Source of the DNA: Psychrobacter sp. JCM 18901
Lineage (GTDB): Bacteria; Pseudomonadota; Gammaproteobacteria; Pseudomonadales; Moraxellaceae
DNA length: 64,000 bases
Assembly: GCF_000586435.1 (NCBI RefSeq)
Contig: NZ_BAWH01000012.1
Coordinates: 28,517 to 92,516 of the forward strand
Reading direction: 5' to 3'
The notes below the pieces were generated by a model. The model was not told where the DNA came from. It did not search any database and was given only the letters and a program-made list of their open reading frames with translations. A program made the position numbers and the translations under genes. Shown here piece by piece: positions 1 through 9,558 of this stretch (positions are counted from its first letter, which is position 1; every line of letters begins with the position of its first letter).

Positions 1-802
1 TGATGGCGAGGAAGGCTTCTTTAAATATCGTGTGGATTTTGAGGCGTTAGAGAACTTGCCAGCGCTAAAAGAAGGTCGTATCGGCGCGATTTGCTGCTCA
101 CGCCCGACCAATCCAACGGGCAATGTGCTCACCGATGACGAAATGGCGCATTTGGCCGAGATTGCCAAACGCTATGACATTCCACTGATCATCGATAACG
201 CCTACGGTATGCCCTTCCCCAATATCATCTACTCTGACGCGCACCTGAATTGGGATAACAATACGATTCTGTGCTTTAGCCTGTCGAAGATTGGTTTGCC
301 TGGTATGCGTACGGGTATTATTGTTGCCGATGCCAAAGTAATTGAAGCGGTCAGCGCAATGAATGCGGTGGTGAACCTTGCACCGACACGCTTTGGTGCA
401 GCGATTGCCACGCCATTGGTAGAAAACGATCGTATTAAGCAATTATCTGATAACGACATCAAGCCGTTTTATCAAAAGCAGTCGACCCTTGCTGTGAAAC
501 TATTAAAAGAAGCCTTGGGCGATTATCCGTTGGTCATTCATAAGCCTGAAGGCGCGATTTTCTTATGGTTATGGTTTAAAGACTTGCCGATTAGCACGCT
601 GGATCTATACGAGCGCCTAAAAGAAAAAGGTACGCTTATTGTGCCAAGTGAGTACTTCTTCCCTGGTGTCGATGTTAGCGATTATCAGCATGCGCACGAA
701 TGTATCCGTATGAGTATCGCCGCGGATGAGCAGACACTGACTGATGGTATCAAAGCGATTGGTGAAGTCGTACGTGAGTTGTATGATGAAGCCAAAAAAT
801 AA
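1..802 (+). CDS. avtA: Valine-pyruvate aminotransferase AvtA, C-terminal part
   Basis: This PLP-dependent transaminase of fold type I makes valine from 2-ketoisovalerate with alanine as donor. The gene is cut by the left edge; the frame is open from base 2, so the GTG at 32 is internal. The visible 267 residues follow the E. coli AvtA pattern closely: the cofactor-site stretch SRPTNPTGNV, the IIDNAYG segment, the Schiff-base lysine in SLSKIGLPG, and the C-terminal arginine region HECIRMS. The stop at 800-802 is followed at once by a bidirectional hairpin terminator shared with the convergent gene. The identification is firm; the missing N-terminus is about 150 residues judged from the family length. 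Confidence 0.93.
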   Translation, partial: DGEEGFFKYRVDFEALENLPALKEGRIGAICCSRPTNPTGNVLTDDEMAHLAEIAKRYDIPLIIDNAYGMPFPNIIYSDAHLNWDNNTILCFSLSKIGLPGMRTGIIVADAKVIEAVSAMNAVVNLAPTRFGAAIATPLVENDRIKQLSDNDIKPFYQKQSTLAVKLLKEALGDYPLVIHKPEGAIFLWLWFKDLPISTLDLYERLKEKGTLIVPSEYFFPGVDVSDYQHAHECIRMSIAADEQTLTDGIKAIGEVVRELYDEAKK

Positions 803-837
803 ATGAGCTACTAAAACTATAAATTCAAATAGCAAAA

Positions 838-869
838 TGAAAAAACGGACTTTAATAGTCCGTTTTTTA
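838..869. terminator. Bidirectional rho-independent terminator
   Basis: A near-perfect 12-bp stem (AAAAAACGGACT / AGTCCGTTTTTT) with a 5-base loop carries a T run on either strand. It sits between avtA on the plus strand and the convergent membrane-protein gene, so it should end both transcripts. Confidence 0.85.
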
Positions 870-1240
870 TGGCGCTTGGTCAATGAAGTCGATTTATTGG
901 TTGGTCGAAATATAGTCGTCCACTTATTCAGTGCAAAGAGCACATACGGTAGCATACAAGTATTGATCAAATCACGGATACTCGCGAGTATCTGCTCACG
1001 GCTTAAGCCTGTCAAGCCAAGCGCTTCAATCGTATCTCGATTGTCCAAATACTCACCCAACAGCGCAATGCAAGTCACGACAATCAGAGCAATAAATGAC
1101 CGAATACCTTGGCTTTTGATAATAGGTCGCAGCGCAACCAGACACAGCAGATAAACACCGACACCGACATAGATATGTAAGGCATCTTTGGCAAGGCCCG
1201 TTGTTTCCACAACATTCATTTTAAAGGCAGTAAAATCCAC
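867..1240 (-). CDS. Small hypothetical membrane protein
   Basis: Function not recognised. From the ATG at 1240 the protein opens MDFTAFKMNVVETTGLAKDA and has two hydrophobic segments at about residues 25-40 and 48-62, followed by a soluble part with SREQILASIRDLINT and a third hydrophobic stretch. As read, the frame stays open through its own terminator into avtA (to 617). That is implausible, so a one-base indel near 870-960 is likely. The TAA at 867-869, just before the hairpin, is the most economical stop; TGA at 880-882 is the alternative. I recall similar proteins of about 120-130 residues in Acinetobacter, which fits this length. The exact C-terminus is uncertain. Confidence 0.5.
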
Positions 1241-1433
1241 TGAGATATTCCAGATATAAGCGAGTAGAAAATAACTGAGCGTATCACTAAACCATGATGG
1301 CTAAGCTATAGTAGCTAAAGGATAGCAGCTACAAGCAGCTACAAAGTGATGGCTGAGCATAAAAAAGGCAGATTATACAATTGATAATCTACCTTCTACT
1401 AAATTAAATATTCACTTCACGTTTATCAACTAC

Positions 1434-2068
1434 TTACACATTCCACTCTACGAAGTTCTTGAGCAGTTGCAAGCCAGCGGTGTGGCTCTTTTCTGGATGG
1501 AACTGGGTGGCAAATAGATTGTCTTGGATCACACTGGCACAGAACGGTTGACCATAGTCACATACCGCCGCTACTTGTGAGCTATCAGCAGGTTCACAGT
1601 AATAACTATGCACAAAGTAAAAATGTGCATTGTCTTCAATACCGTGCCAGAGCGGATGGTCAACATCCATACCGCTAATGGTATTCCAGCCCATATGCGG
1701 TACTTTTATCGTCGCACCCTGCTTGTCTTTCCACGTAGGGTCAAACGCTTCTACAGTGCCGTTTAAGATGCCTAGCAGTCCGTGCCACCATTTTCAGCTG
1801 ACTGCTCAAACAACGCCTGCATGCCCACACAGATGGCCATAACGGGCTTGTTAAACACTGCATGGCGTATGACGTCATCAATGCCTGCATCACACATGCC
1901 AGCGATACAGTCACGCATCGCACCCACACCAGGGAAGACGATTTTATCAGCCGCTGCCACGACTTTTGGATCATTGGTGATAGAGACTTCTGCCCCGACT
2001 ACCGATAGGGCTTTGCTAGCAGAGTGCAGGTTGCCCATACCATAATCTAATAGTGCTACTTTAGTCAT
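1434..2068 (-). CDS. hisH: Imidazole glycerol phosphate synthase glutaminase subunit HisH (frame broken)
   Basis: HisH is the class-I glutamine amidotransferase subunit that feeds ammonia to HisF in histidine synthesis. The start at 2068 ([13 protein letters not shown]) is chosen over the upstream ATG at 2125 because the family begins exactly there. The nucleophile cysteine lies in [11 protein letters not shown], and the His-Glu of the triad in [10 protein letters not shown] near the C-terminus. The frame breaks at about 1774, where GACTGCTAGGC would need one more C to read DCLG; with that base the gene encodes 211 residues, the usual size. The break falls between the cysteine and the His/Glu pair, so a literal reading would give an inactive protein. 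hisB lies 190 bp upstream in the same direction. Confidence 0.88.
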
Positions 2069-2166
2069 CGATTGGTTCTCGTTTTCAAATATTTTGACTA
2101 CTGTACTATTTATATTATTGACCATTTATATTGTTGGCTATTACTAAGGTGTAGATAAGGTTTTGC

Positions 2167-2214
2167 TACAAGGAAGTCAAGCGCAGGCTGTACAACTAGT
2201 ACGCCAAGCTTGAC
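2167..2214 (+). repeat. Copy 1 of a dispersed intergenic repeat (core)
   Basis: The 48-bp stretch starting TACAAGGAAGTCAAGCGCAG and ending AGCTTGAC matches, with scattered mismatches, the stretch at 63858-63908. It lies in the hisB-hisH gap. AGTCAAG near its left end pairs with CTTGACT at its right end, giving a hairpin. Confidence 0.6.
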
Positions 2215-2256
2215 TGGCCCTTTTGAGTAATCTTGTAGAACAGCCTTAAATGCGCC

Positions 2257-2922
2257 TTAGAAAGCTTCTTTGGTCGATGGCAAGGTGTTCAATGCACGCT
2301 CATCGTACTCACAAGCCATACGTAACGCACGAGCAAAAGCTTTAAAGGTTGATTCGATCTGGTGATGGCTGTTTTTACCTTTAAGATTATCTAAGTGCAC
2401 CGTCATCCATGAGTGATTGACGAACCCGTAAAAGAACTCACTAAATAAATCTACATCGAAACGGCCGACGTGCGAACGTGTAAAAGGAATGTCCATATGC
2501 AAACCAGGACGCCCCGACAGATCGACGACAGCACGGGTCAATGACTCATCTAGCGGCGCATAAAAGTGCCCATAACGACGAATACCTTTTTTGTCACCCA
2601 ATGCTTTGTTAAATGCTTGACCAAGGGTAATACCAGTGTCTTCTACGCTATGATGGTCATCAATAAACGTATCACCTGTACATTTGATGTCTAAGTCAAA
2701 TAAACCGTGACGCTTGATTTGATCAATCATATGATCCAAAAATGGTACACCAGTGTCTACCACACCTTTACCTGTACCATCCAGATTAACGGTACAGGTG
2801 ATTTGCGTTTCGGCAGTTATACGCTCAACGGTCGCGATACGTTCAGGACGACCATATAGGTTTACGTTTTTTGACTCAGTTTGCTCAGGTGTGGCAGCAG
2901 TCGTCGTTGCATTGGCTGTCAT
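2257..2922 (-). CDS. hisB: Imidazoleglycerol-phosphate dehydratase HisB (monofunctional)
   Basis: HisB catalyses the sixth step of histidine synthesis, dehydrating imidazoleglycerol phosphate. The 221-residue protein has the dehydratase domain only, without the phosphatase domain fused in E. coli. The metal-binding motifs of the family are all present: [24 protein letters not shown], and the C-terminal [16 protein letters not shown]. An N-terminal extension of about 25 residues ([14 protein letters not shown]...) precedes the conserved core. hisH follows downstream after about 190 bp holding a repeat copy, so the two may be cotranscribed. Confidence 0.95.
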   Translation of the reverse strand: MTANATTTAATPEQTESKNVNLYGRPERIATVERITAETQITCTVNLDGTGKGVVDTGVPFLDHMIDQIKRHGLFDLDIKCTGDTFIDDHHSVEDTGITLGQAFNKALGDKKGIRRYGHFYAPLDESLTRAVVDLSGRPGLHMDIPFTRSHVGRFDVDLFSEFFYGFVNHSWMTVHLDNLKGKNSHHQIESTFKAFARALRMACEYDERALNTLPSTKEAF

Positions 2923-3309
2923 GGCTACTCTCTATCAGTTTTTATCAGTGAAAAGCGGTCAATAAATAAGGCAAAAACCTGCCCAAAATGTTTTACTAGT
3001 GTCTGTGTCAGACCTTGGCAAAAAAATGTATTAGAAAATGATATATACAAAAGATATCAACATATTAGGGTTGATACATACTAAATATTATATAGCCTCA
3101 TCATAGCAAACCCTAACATTTACTGCCACGACCAAGCGGTAAACCACGCACAAAATCACGTCATTCTGCTAAAATAGTGTGTTCAGTATTATCAATCATG
3201 ACTTGCGCTGACTTCGAAGACCCTTATTTACGGCACTACACGCTATGACATCGTGCTGTCTCATATTGCTAATTTATACTATAGAAACCCTCTATTTATA
3301 GGAACTGCT
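2923..3309. other. Intergenic region, hisB to PanZ-like gene
   Basis: Divergent intergenic stretch of 387 bp. I see a possible ribosome-binding site (AGGAACTGCT) directly before the ATG at 3310 and TATACTATAG at about 3276 as a possible -10 region. Nothing else is supportable here. Confidence 0.4.
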
Positions 3310-3733
3310 ATGCCTTTAGAAGCGATCGCCATTAATAGTTTGGATGCGCCACTTATCAAAAAAACCTGCTCGCGACAATGAGCTAGCAGAGCGTTTGCAG
3401 GCGTTGTACGATAGCGATGATGCACAGCCTGACGGTCTCGAGGTATTAAATATCGTTGAGCAAGGGTTTAAACGTGGACAGTATCTCTATGTCGGTATGT
3501 TCAATGATAAGCCTATCGCTGCGGTCGCCTGCTTTGATGATGGGCAGACCAATGCTAAACGCCTACAATATCTCACGGTGCATCCAGAGAACCGTAAACG
3601 TGCTATCGATGCCAAGTTTATTAAACTGGTCTATGATTGCGAAGTTAGAAAAGGCGTACGTGAATTTGTCCCTGCTGACGCTGATATTCACCGTATCATG
3701 AGTGAGTACGAACTGTTGCGTGTAAAAGACTAA
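3310..3733 (+). CDS. PanZ-like acetyltransferase-fold protein (frame broken)
   Basis: With one correction this encodes 140 residues starting MPLEAIAINSLDAP. The body (YLYVGMFNDKPIAAVACFDD then RLQYLTVHPENRKRAI) resembles a GNAT fold: a beta strand, a short hairpin, then the acetyl-CoA-binding loop region. I read it as a member of the PanZ/PanM acetyl-CoA sensor family, which promotes maturation of aspartate decarboxylase for pantothenate synthesis, but this rests on recalled similarity and could be another small GNAT protein. The frame breaks at the A run 3358-3364, seven bases long where six give continuous sequence (LIKKPARDNE). tRNA-Phe follows 123 bp downstream. Confidence 0.55.
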
Positions 3734-3856
3734 ACCGAGCGCTAAAATGGTTAATTTTGCCAATATCTAATTATTTATCGTCTTTTATCAGATATAATGC
3801 AAAAACAGCTTGACAGAAGCGCGTATATTTAGTTTAATAGCGACCTCAACGAAGAC

Positions 3857-3932
3857 GGCTCGATAGCTCAGTAGGTAGAGCAACGGATTGAAAATCCGTG
3901 TGTCGGCAGTTCGATCCTGCCTCGAGCCACCA
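3857..3932 (+). tRNA. tRNA-Phe (GAA)
   Basis: Acceptor stem GGCTCGA (3857-3863) pairs with TCGAGCC (3922-3928), followed by discriminator A and an encoded CCA. The D arm is AGCTCAGTAGGTAGAGC. The anticodon arm ACGGATTGAAAATCCGT has loop TTGAAAA, giving anticodon GAA. The T arm GGCAGTTCGATCCTGCC is standard. This is a stand-alone tRNA gene followed directly by a terminator. Confidence 0.95.
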
Positions 3933-3950
3933 TTCGTTAATAGAATTCTA

Positions 3951-3986
3951 AAAAGCCCTGAACAGCAATGTTCGGGGCTTTTTTTA
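3951..3986 (+). terminator. Rho-independent terminator after tRNA-Phe
   Basis: The stem AAAAGCCCTGAAC / GTTCGGGGCTTTT (one G-T pair) has loop AGCAAT and a run of seven T's. It lies 19 bp beyond the tRNA. Confidence 0.9.
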
Positions 3987-4056
3987 TGTTTAAATTTTAC
4001 CGTATTCTTTAGCGTTCATTCTATTCATGCGTTGCTTTGATTTGTAGAGCCGACCA

Positions 4057-4413
4057 CTATTCGTACAACCGACCACGCAGTAGTAAATTACAGCGCTCAC
4101 GCGAATCCAAGTCGTATATAGTTGCGCGGTAATCAATGCCGTGACGCCCCTCAAAAAATATCACTCGGTCGCCTACTGCCAAAAAACAAGACGTGCGCGC
4201 ATCGTAGATAAAGCCATCTATCACAAATGCTAAATCGCGATCTATCTCGCGTACCGTATACGTCTCACCTTGCGGAATCAAACGTTCAAACCACGCGCTG
4301 TGGGCAGCCGTAGTAGCTAGTATGCTTGTCGTTAGCAATAGCCACGCTACCAGTATGTTTTTGGTCAATCGCAAACGGCTCAGCTCATTTACACTTATTT
4401 TATTTCTCAACAT
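4057..4413 (-). CDS. Hypothetical exported protein, about 118 residues
   Basis: Function not recognised. I chose the ATG at 4413 (MLRNKISVNELSRLRLTKN) rather than the longer start at 4539: it has a GAGAGA ribosome-binding site, and the longer version would bury the signal sequence. A signal peptide is visible: basic residues, then a hydrophobic core ILVAWLLLTTSILATTAAHS with likely cleavage after an Ala-X-Ser type site. The mature part of about 85 residues contains two cysteines (TSCFLAVG and RERCNLLL) that could form a periplasmic disulfide, and the stretch GDRVIFFEGRHGIDYRATIYDLDSR. It is convergent with nothing obvious and divergent from the DUF4385 gene. Confidence 0.55.
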   Translation of the reverse strand: MLRNKISVNELSRLRLTKNILVAWLLLTTSILATTAAHSAWFERLIPQGETYTVREIDRDLAFVIDGFIYDARTSCFLAVGDRVIFFEGRHGIDYRATIYDLDSRERCNLLLRGRLYE

Positions 4414-4620
4414 AGTATCTCTCGTGGCATTGCACTCATCATATTTGTAGCCTTCATACGTCCCACAGCTGACTTTACCATAACCATTTCTACTTAACGC
4501 TCTTGATGTTAAATACCTACTGTCACGGTTGCATAACATTTTTGTGCTTTTTTTCTAAACAGCTTGGCTAAGTATACTCAATAACCATATACGAATAGAT
4601 AAAAATAATAGGTCATAGAT

Positions 4621-5122
4621 ATGAGAGAGTTTGATTACGACTTGGATTATAAGAGTTTGGATTTGCGCGCTCAGCCTGAGTTGTACCGTGTCGGTCGCGG
4701 TGAGCAAGGCGTATTACTGGTAGAGCCTTATAAGTCTGAGATTTTACCCCATTGGCGTTTTGCGACTCCCGACATCGCCCGCGAAAGTAGTGAAGCTATC
4801 TATCAGATGTTTTTAGATTACTTGGCTGATGATGACTTCGTCGGCGCAGATATGGCGCGCAAGTTTATCCAAATGGGCTATACCCGTGCTCGTCGCTATG
4901 CCAATCATAAAGGTGGTAAAAAATATAAAGGCGCAGTACTGATGATAAAAAAAAGGTCAAAGCGGCGCCCATGGCCGCGAAGAGTTGCCACGACAAGAGG
5001 AAGACCCAGTCAAGGCGGAGTCCGCACGAATCTTTAAAGTGAAATGGGATGAATGCCGTGAGAACGAAGATTATTTAAGAATGAAAAAAGAGCATCGTGA
5101 ACGCTATAAAGATGTCGAATAG
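4621..5122 (+). CDS. DUF4385 family protein (frame broken)
   Basis: This is a conserved cytoplasmic protein of unknown function. The start MREFDYDLDYKSLDLRAQPE and the central LPHWRFATPDIARESS and ARKFIQMGYTRARRYANHKG are typical of DUF4385 proteins as I recall them. The frame breaks in the A run 4947-4954, eight bases long where seven are needed. After correction it continues GREELPRQEDPVKAESARI and ends ERYKDVE at 5122, giving 166 residues in line with the family. No catalytic motif is evident; the many basic and aromatic residues suggest nucleic-acid or protein binding, but that is a guess. gph follows 118 bp downstream on the same strand. Confidence 0.7.
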
Positions 5123-5239
5123 TTGCTAGTGCTCAAGACATTAAGCACAACAGGTAACTAAATTGACTGGCCTCAGAACGCTACTGTGCTAAGGTATGGC
5201 CAATATAATAAATATAACGATTTTCAATAGTGAGGAATA

Positions 5240-5923
5240 ATGAATAAGCAGCTTTTAATTTTTGATTTTGATGGAACACTTATTGATAGCGTACCCGATT
5301 TGGCCGACGCCACCAACGCCATGCTAACCACATTGGGCAAAGACACCCATCCTATCGAGACAATACGCAATTGGATAGGAAATGGCTCACGCCTGCTCGT
5401 AGAGCGCGCTTTGGTTGGTAAAGTGGAAGTAGCAGATGGCGAGCTAACGGTCGAGGAAGCCGATCACGCAGAGCAAATATTTTTTGAGGCTTATAAAAAC
5501 CTCAGTGGTAGCAAAACCGTTGCCTATCCAGATGTCGATGACGGACTAAAACAACTGCACGCAGCTGGCTATACGCTTGCTTTAGTCACCAATAAGCCCA
5601 TTCGATTTGTACCGAAGATATTGCACTCATTTGGCTGGCAAGATTTGTTTAGTGAAGTGATGGGCGGCGACAGTTTATCTGTCAAAAAACCAGATCCAGC
5701 GCCCCTACTGCATGTCTGTGAGACTCTCAATGTCAGTGTTGATCAGGCAGTGATGATTGGCGACTCTAGGAACGATATGTTGGCTGGACAGAACGCCAAT
5801 ATGGACACGCTCGGTCTGTCTTATGGTTATAACTACGGCCAAGATATTCGCGAATTAAATCCGACCGAAGCATTTGACCATTTCGCGGACTTGGTCGCTT
5901 GGGTTATGAAAGATAGAGTTTAG
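5240..5923 (+). CDS. gph: Phosphoglycolate phosphatase (HAD superfamily)
   Basis: This 227-residue haloacid-dehalogenase-type hydrolase is predicted to remove 2-phosphoglycolate arising from DNA repair. Motif I is FDFDGTLIDS (residues about 8-17, nucleophile the first Asp, acid/base the second). Motif II is the Thr in LALVTNKP, motif III the Lys in SVKKPDPAPL, and motif IV GDSRNDMLAG with its two acidic residues. The helical cap lies between motifs I and II. AGTGAGGAATA supplies a ribosome-binding site before the ATG. An intact A6 run in SVKKPD shows that not all such runs in this sequence are misread. Substrate assignment within this HAD branch is by similarity only. Confidence 0.85.
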   Translation: MNKQLLIFDFDGTLIDSVPDLADATNAMLTTLGKDTHPIETIRNWIGNGSRLLVERALVGKVEVADGELTVEEADHAEQIFFEAYKNLSGSKTVAYPDVDDGLKQLHAAGYTLALVTNKPIRFVPKILHSFGWQDLFSEVMGGDSLSVKKPDPAPLLHVCETLNVSVDQAVMIGDSRNDMLAGQNANMDTLGLSYGYNYGQDIRELNPTEAFDHFADLVAWVMKDRV

Positions 5924-5974
5924 TCTATAAAAAAACCTATCAAATCATCATGATGTAACTTGCTCAAACATAGA

Positions 5975-7555
5975 TTACGCTTTGCTGCGATAGCTCAGCG
6001 CCTCAGATACGTGGGCGCTGTTGATATCGGTACTATTAGCCAAATCCGCGATTGTACGCGCTACTCGTAATACTCGGTGGTAGCCACGTGCTGATAAATT
6101 CAGACGCTGCTGAGCAAGTTGCAATAACTGCTTTTCATTGTCGCCTAACTGGATATACTCATCGATTTCGCTAGGGCTAAGCTCATTATTAACCTTTTGC
6201 TGACGCTGCATTTGATGCTGATGCGCGACCACTACGCGAGCCCGTACTTGCTTGGAGGTTTCACCTACCTGACTATTCTGCAGATCGGCAATCGGTAACG
6301 CAGGCACGGTGATATGCAAATCAATACGATCTAAGAGAGGACCAGATAACTTATCTTGATAGCGTTTGATCTGCTCAGGTCGACAGCGACAACGTCCTGA
6401 TGTATCGCCATCATAGCCACATGGGCAAGGGTTCATCGCGGCAACCAGTTGAAAATTCGCCGGGAAGGTCATCTGAGAGTTAGCGCGGCTAATAGTGATT
6501 TGTTTGGCTTCTAGCGGCTGACGCAATACTTCCAGCACGCTTCGATCAAACTCAGGTAACTCATCTAAAAACAACACGCCTTTATTAGCTAGCGTAATTT
6601 CACCTGGTTTTGGCCGTGAGCCACCACCGACTAGTGCCACAGCTGATATCGTATGATGCACTTGTCTGAATGGCCGCGTCCCATAGTCATAATCGCTGTC
6701 TGCCACCGAATAGGTACTGGCAACTTCTAGCGCATCCTCATCACTCAAGTCTGGCAATATCGTCGGCAAACGTGAGGCCATGAGCGTTTTGCCAGAACCC
6801 GGTGGCCCTGTAAATAACAATGAATGACCACCAGCGGCGGCAATCTCTAACGCGCGTCTGGCATGATGCTGTCCTTTGACATCAGCTAAATCCACTTGAT
6901 AGCCAACATGCTGCTGTGCAGGACTTGGCTGTACCACGGCTAAACTCTCATAGCTTGCACTTGGGTCAACGAGCGACTGCAGATGGTCGCAAACTGCTTT
7001 TAGACTCTGAGCAGCTAGTATCGTTACGCCATCAACGCGGCTGGCCTCATGACCATTATCAATCGGTACGATCAGTTGCGGTGTCATCGGCGGCGAGGTA
7101 TCTGAATTATTTTGCTCTTGGTCACTCGCTGCTACCTGAGACAACGCTATTGCCAATTTCTCAGCTTTGATTGCCCGTGCGACTGCCAAACTACCAGTTA
7201 CTTGTCGCAATTGACCATTGAGCGCTAATTCGCCAATAAATTCAAATCCTGATAGCACCTCTGGCTCAAGCTGTCCGCTTGCTGCCAGTATACCAATAGC
7301 AATTGGTAAGTCTAAACGCGCGCCATCTTTAGGTAGATCAGCAGGGGCTAAATTGATCGTGAGGCGGCGATTAGGAAACTGGAAACCTGAATTGAGAATG
7401 GCGGAGCGCACCCTGTCTTTACTCTCACGCACGGCGGCCTCAGGTAGCCCAACGATGGTCAATGCAGGCAGTCCTTGCGATAGATGCACCTCAATGATGA
7501 CCTTGGGAGCATGCAGACCAACCACCGAACGGGTATAGACTTGGGCAAACGACAT
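5975..7555 (-). CDS. comM: ComM / YifB family AAA+ ATPase (Mg-chelatase-like)
   Basis: ComM is a hexameric helicase that drives branch migration during natural transformation. I place the start at 7555 (MSFAQVYTRSVVGLHAP) because AGGAAG lies about 7 bases upstream and the family starts there; the open frame continues to 7651 without similarity. The 526-residue protein has the N-terminal Lon-protease-like fold (VEVHLSQGLPALTIVGLPE), Walker A GPPGSGKT at about residue 248, Walker B GVLFLDELPEF, and the C-x-C-rich CPCGYDG...GRCRC segment of YifB proteins, then the C-terminal Mg-chelatase domain. With dprA also present in this window, natural competence is plausible. Confidence 0.92.
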   Translation of the reverse strand: MSFAQVYTRSVVGLHAPKVIIEVHLSQGLPALTIVGLPEAAVRESKDRVRSAILNSGFQFPNRRLTINLAPADLPKDGARLDLPIAIGILAASGQLEPEVLSGFEFIGELALNGQLRQVTGSLAVARAIKAEKLAIALSQVAASDQEQNNSDTSPPMTPQLIVPIDNGHEASRVDGVTILAAQSLKAVCDHLQSLVDPSASYESLAVVQPSPAQQHVGYQVDLADVKGQHHARRALEIAAAGGHSLLFTGPPGSGKTLMASRLPTILPDLSDEDALEVASTYSVADSDYDYGTRPFRQVHHTISAVALVGGGSRPKPGEITLANKGVLFLDELPEFDRSVLEVLRQPLEAKQITISRANSQMTFPANFQLVAAMNPCPCGYDGDTSGRCRCRPEQIKRYQDKLSGPLLDRIDLHITVPALPIADLQNSQVGETSKQVRARVVVAHQHQMQRQQKVNNELSPSEIDEYIQLGDNEKQLLQLAQQRLNLSARGYHRVLRVARTIADLANSTDINSAHVSEALSYRSKA

Positions 7556-7908
7556 CAGCATCTTCCTAATACAGAGTGTCATTGATAATAAAGTATTATT
7601 TATCAACGCGCAAACGTCGTGTTTTATTGCTGGTGTAGAGAGAATCATCAAAACCTCAGCGTCGTTCTGAGGTTTTTTTATGTATAAATAACGCTCTACT
7701 TCAATAATTAAGAATACTCACCGACCACCCCACTGCTAACAAGGATTTGTTATACTATCTATTATACATTTAGCGATACATACTGCTGCCAATGATGTAT
7801 TCGAATCTTATTATTAATCGTTGATACAAGCGAAAAATAAACACCAAATCCGAAATCATTGATCATATAAAAATCAGCAGTATCTAGAGTAAAAACGAGG
7901 AATATCGC
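7556..7908. other. Divergent comM-hemN intergenic region
   Basis: The 353 bp hold an inverted repeat TTGATAA...TTATCAA (about 7582-7606), a terminator-like hairpin at 7650-7680, and AT-rich sequence with TATACTATCT and TATACATTTA at about 7752-7772 as candidate -10 elements. A ribosome-binding site GAGGAATATCGC precedes hemN. No Fnr/Anr site of convincing quality is seen although hemN is often under such control. Confidence 0.4.
7650..7680 (+). terminator. Terminator-like hairpin between comM and hemN
   Basis: AAAACCTCAG / CTGAGGTTTT stem with a 7-base loop and seven T's on the plus strand. It has no obvious gene to terminate on that strand, because comM reads leftward from 7555 and hemN begins at 7909. 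On the minus strand it would lie in the comM leader. Confidence 0.6.
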
Positions 7909-9479
7909 ATGACAGACTATTTAGAACAGAACACTCAGCAGCCCTACAACCGTGCGGAAGAGCCGCCCACGACTGTGCGCCCTGTTATGCAACCTGACAA
8001 CCTTATGCCAGTACACGCGGCAGCATTACTAGCAAGCAGCTACCAGCATTTGATGAGGCAATCATCAATAAGTACAATCGCTCAGGGCCACGTTATACCT
8101 CTTATCCGACTGCTTTAGAGTTCGCGCCAATACCAGATAACCTTGAAACAAACAGCTTTGAAGATATTGGTCTTGAGACAAAAATCCTGCAAAATCGTGA
8201 AGCGCGTGCTCCCTTATCATTATATTTTCACATACCGTTTTGCCGCCACCTTTGCTACTACTGTGCTTGCAACAAGATCATTACCAAAAAAAATAGCGAT
8301 TCTGGCGATTACTTACAGTATTTGATTGCTGAAATTACCCATAAACGCCGCTTGTTATCTACGCCAGAAGGCAGCGACAAACCATTAGTCAAACAGCTAC
8401 ATTTGGGTGGTGGTACACCAACGTTTTTGCGTGACGAAGAGATGGTGCAGTTGTGGGAGTTTTTACAAGCTCAGTTTGAGTTTTTGCCAGAAGATGAAGG
8501 TGACTATTCTATCGAAATTGACCCTCGCGAACTGAGTAAAAACACTCTAAAGATATTGCGTAATCTCGGTTTCAATCGTATCAGCTTAGGTGTGCAGGAC
8601 TTGGATGAAACGGTGCAAATTGCCGTTAATCGTGTGCATTCAGCAGAGCTTATTGAAAGCGTGATAACAGAAGCACGTGAGCTTGGTTTTCGCTCTATCA
8701 ATATTGATTTGATTTATGGTTTACCGCATCAAACGCCTGATACGTTGGACAAAACCGTAAATCGTATCATCGAGATGTCGCCAGATCGCCTGTCGGTCTT
8801 TAACTATGCGCATTTGCCTGAGCGATTTAAAGCCCAGCGTCAGATAAAAGATGAATATTTGCCTAGCCCAATTGCCAAACTGACGATGCTCGGCAGTACT
8901 GTTAACACATTGACCGAAGCTGGCTATCAATATATCGGTATCGATCATTTTGCCAAACCTGATGATGAATTGGCTGTCGCACAGCGTGAAGGCAAATTAC
9001 ATCGTAATTTTCAGGGTTACACCATCATGGGTGACTGTGACTTATTAGGTTTTGGTGTCTCATCAATCAGTCAGATTTCTAATGCCAATACACGCTATAT
9101 TTTGCAAAACGATACTGATCTACAGAGCTATCAAGCCAAGATTGATATGGCGAAAATCAATCCGACTGTCATGCCTGCGGTAAAGTATATAAAAACCTCT
9201 ATCAAAGACCGCTTGCGTGAGTACGTCATCATGAACCTACTATGTCATGACTATCTCGATTTTAAAGATGTGAATCAAAAATTTGGTATCGATGCCATCA
9301 CCTACTTTATTAATGAGATTCAGCAGTTGGGCGCTATGCAAGACGACAGACTGATTGATATGGATGCAGCAGGTATTCGCGTCTTACCTAGAGGTCGCTT
9401 GCTTGGTCGCAACGTCGCTATGGTATTTGATGAATACTTGGACAAGAAACATCAAAACCGCTTTTCAAAAGTTATCTAA
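7909..9479 (+). CDS. hemN: Oxygen-independent coproporphyrinogen III oxidase HemN (frame broken)
   Basis: This radical-SAM enzyme decarboxylates coproporphyrinogen III to protoporphyrinogen IX without oxygen, in heme synthesis. The [4Fe-4S] motif C-x3-C-x2-C is in FCRHLCYYC, followed by ACNKI, and HLGGGTPTFL is the SAM-binding glycine motif; FNRISLGVQD and the HemN C-terminal domain follow. The frame set by the ATG at 7909 breaks at about 8027-8034; adding one base (for example CCT for CT near 8029) joins it to LPAFDEAIINKYNRSGPRYTSY. The corrected protein is 523 residues, longer than E. coli HemN because of an N-terminal extension of about 40 residues. A bidirectional terminator follows at 9512-9541. 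Confidence 0.9.
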
Positions 9480-9511
9480 GCTAGCGAAACTTTAGTCCAA
9501 TTAATACACAT

Positions 9512-9541
9512 AAAAAAAAGACCTCAAGCGAGGTCTTTTTT
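9512..9541. terminator. Bidirectional terminator, hemN / stomatin gene
   Basis: AAAAAGACCTC / GAGGTCTTTTT stem with short AAGC loop and T runs on both strands, placed between convergent hemN and the SPFH gene. Confidence 0.85.
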
Positions 9542-9558
9542 AATATTGCTATGACTTT

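Noticed and set aside
1280..1360. Short AGCAGCTACA-type repeats upstream of the small membrane gene
   Set aside because: Only two or three irregular units, without hairpin or period that would support a function.
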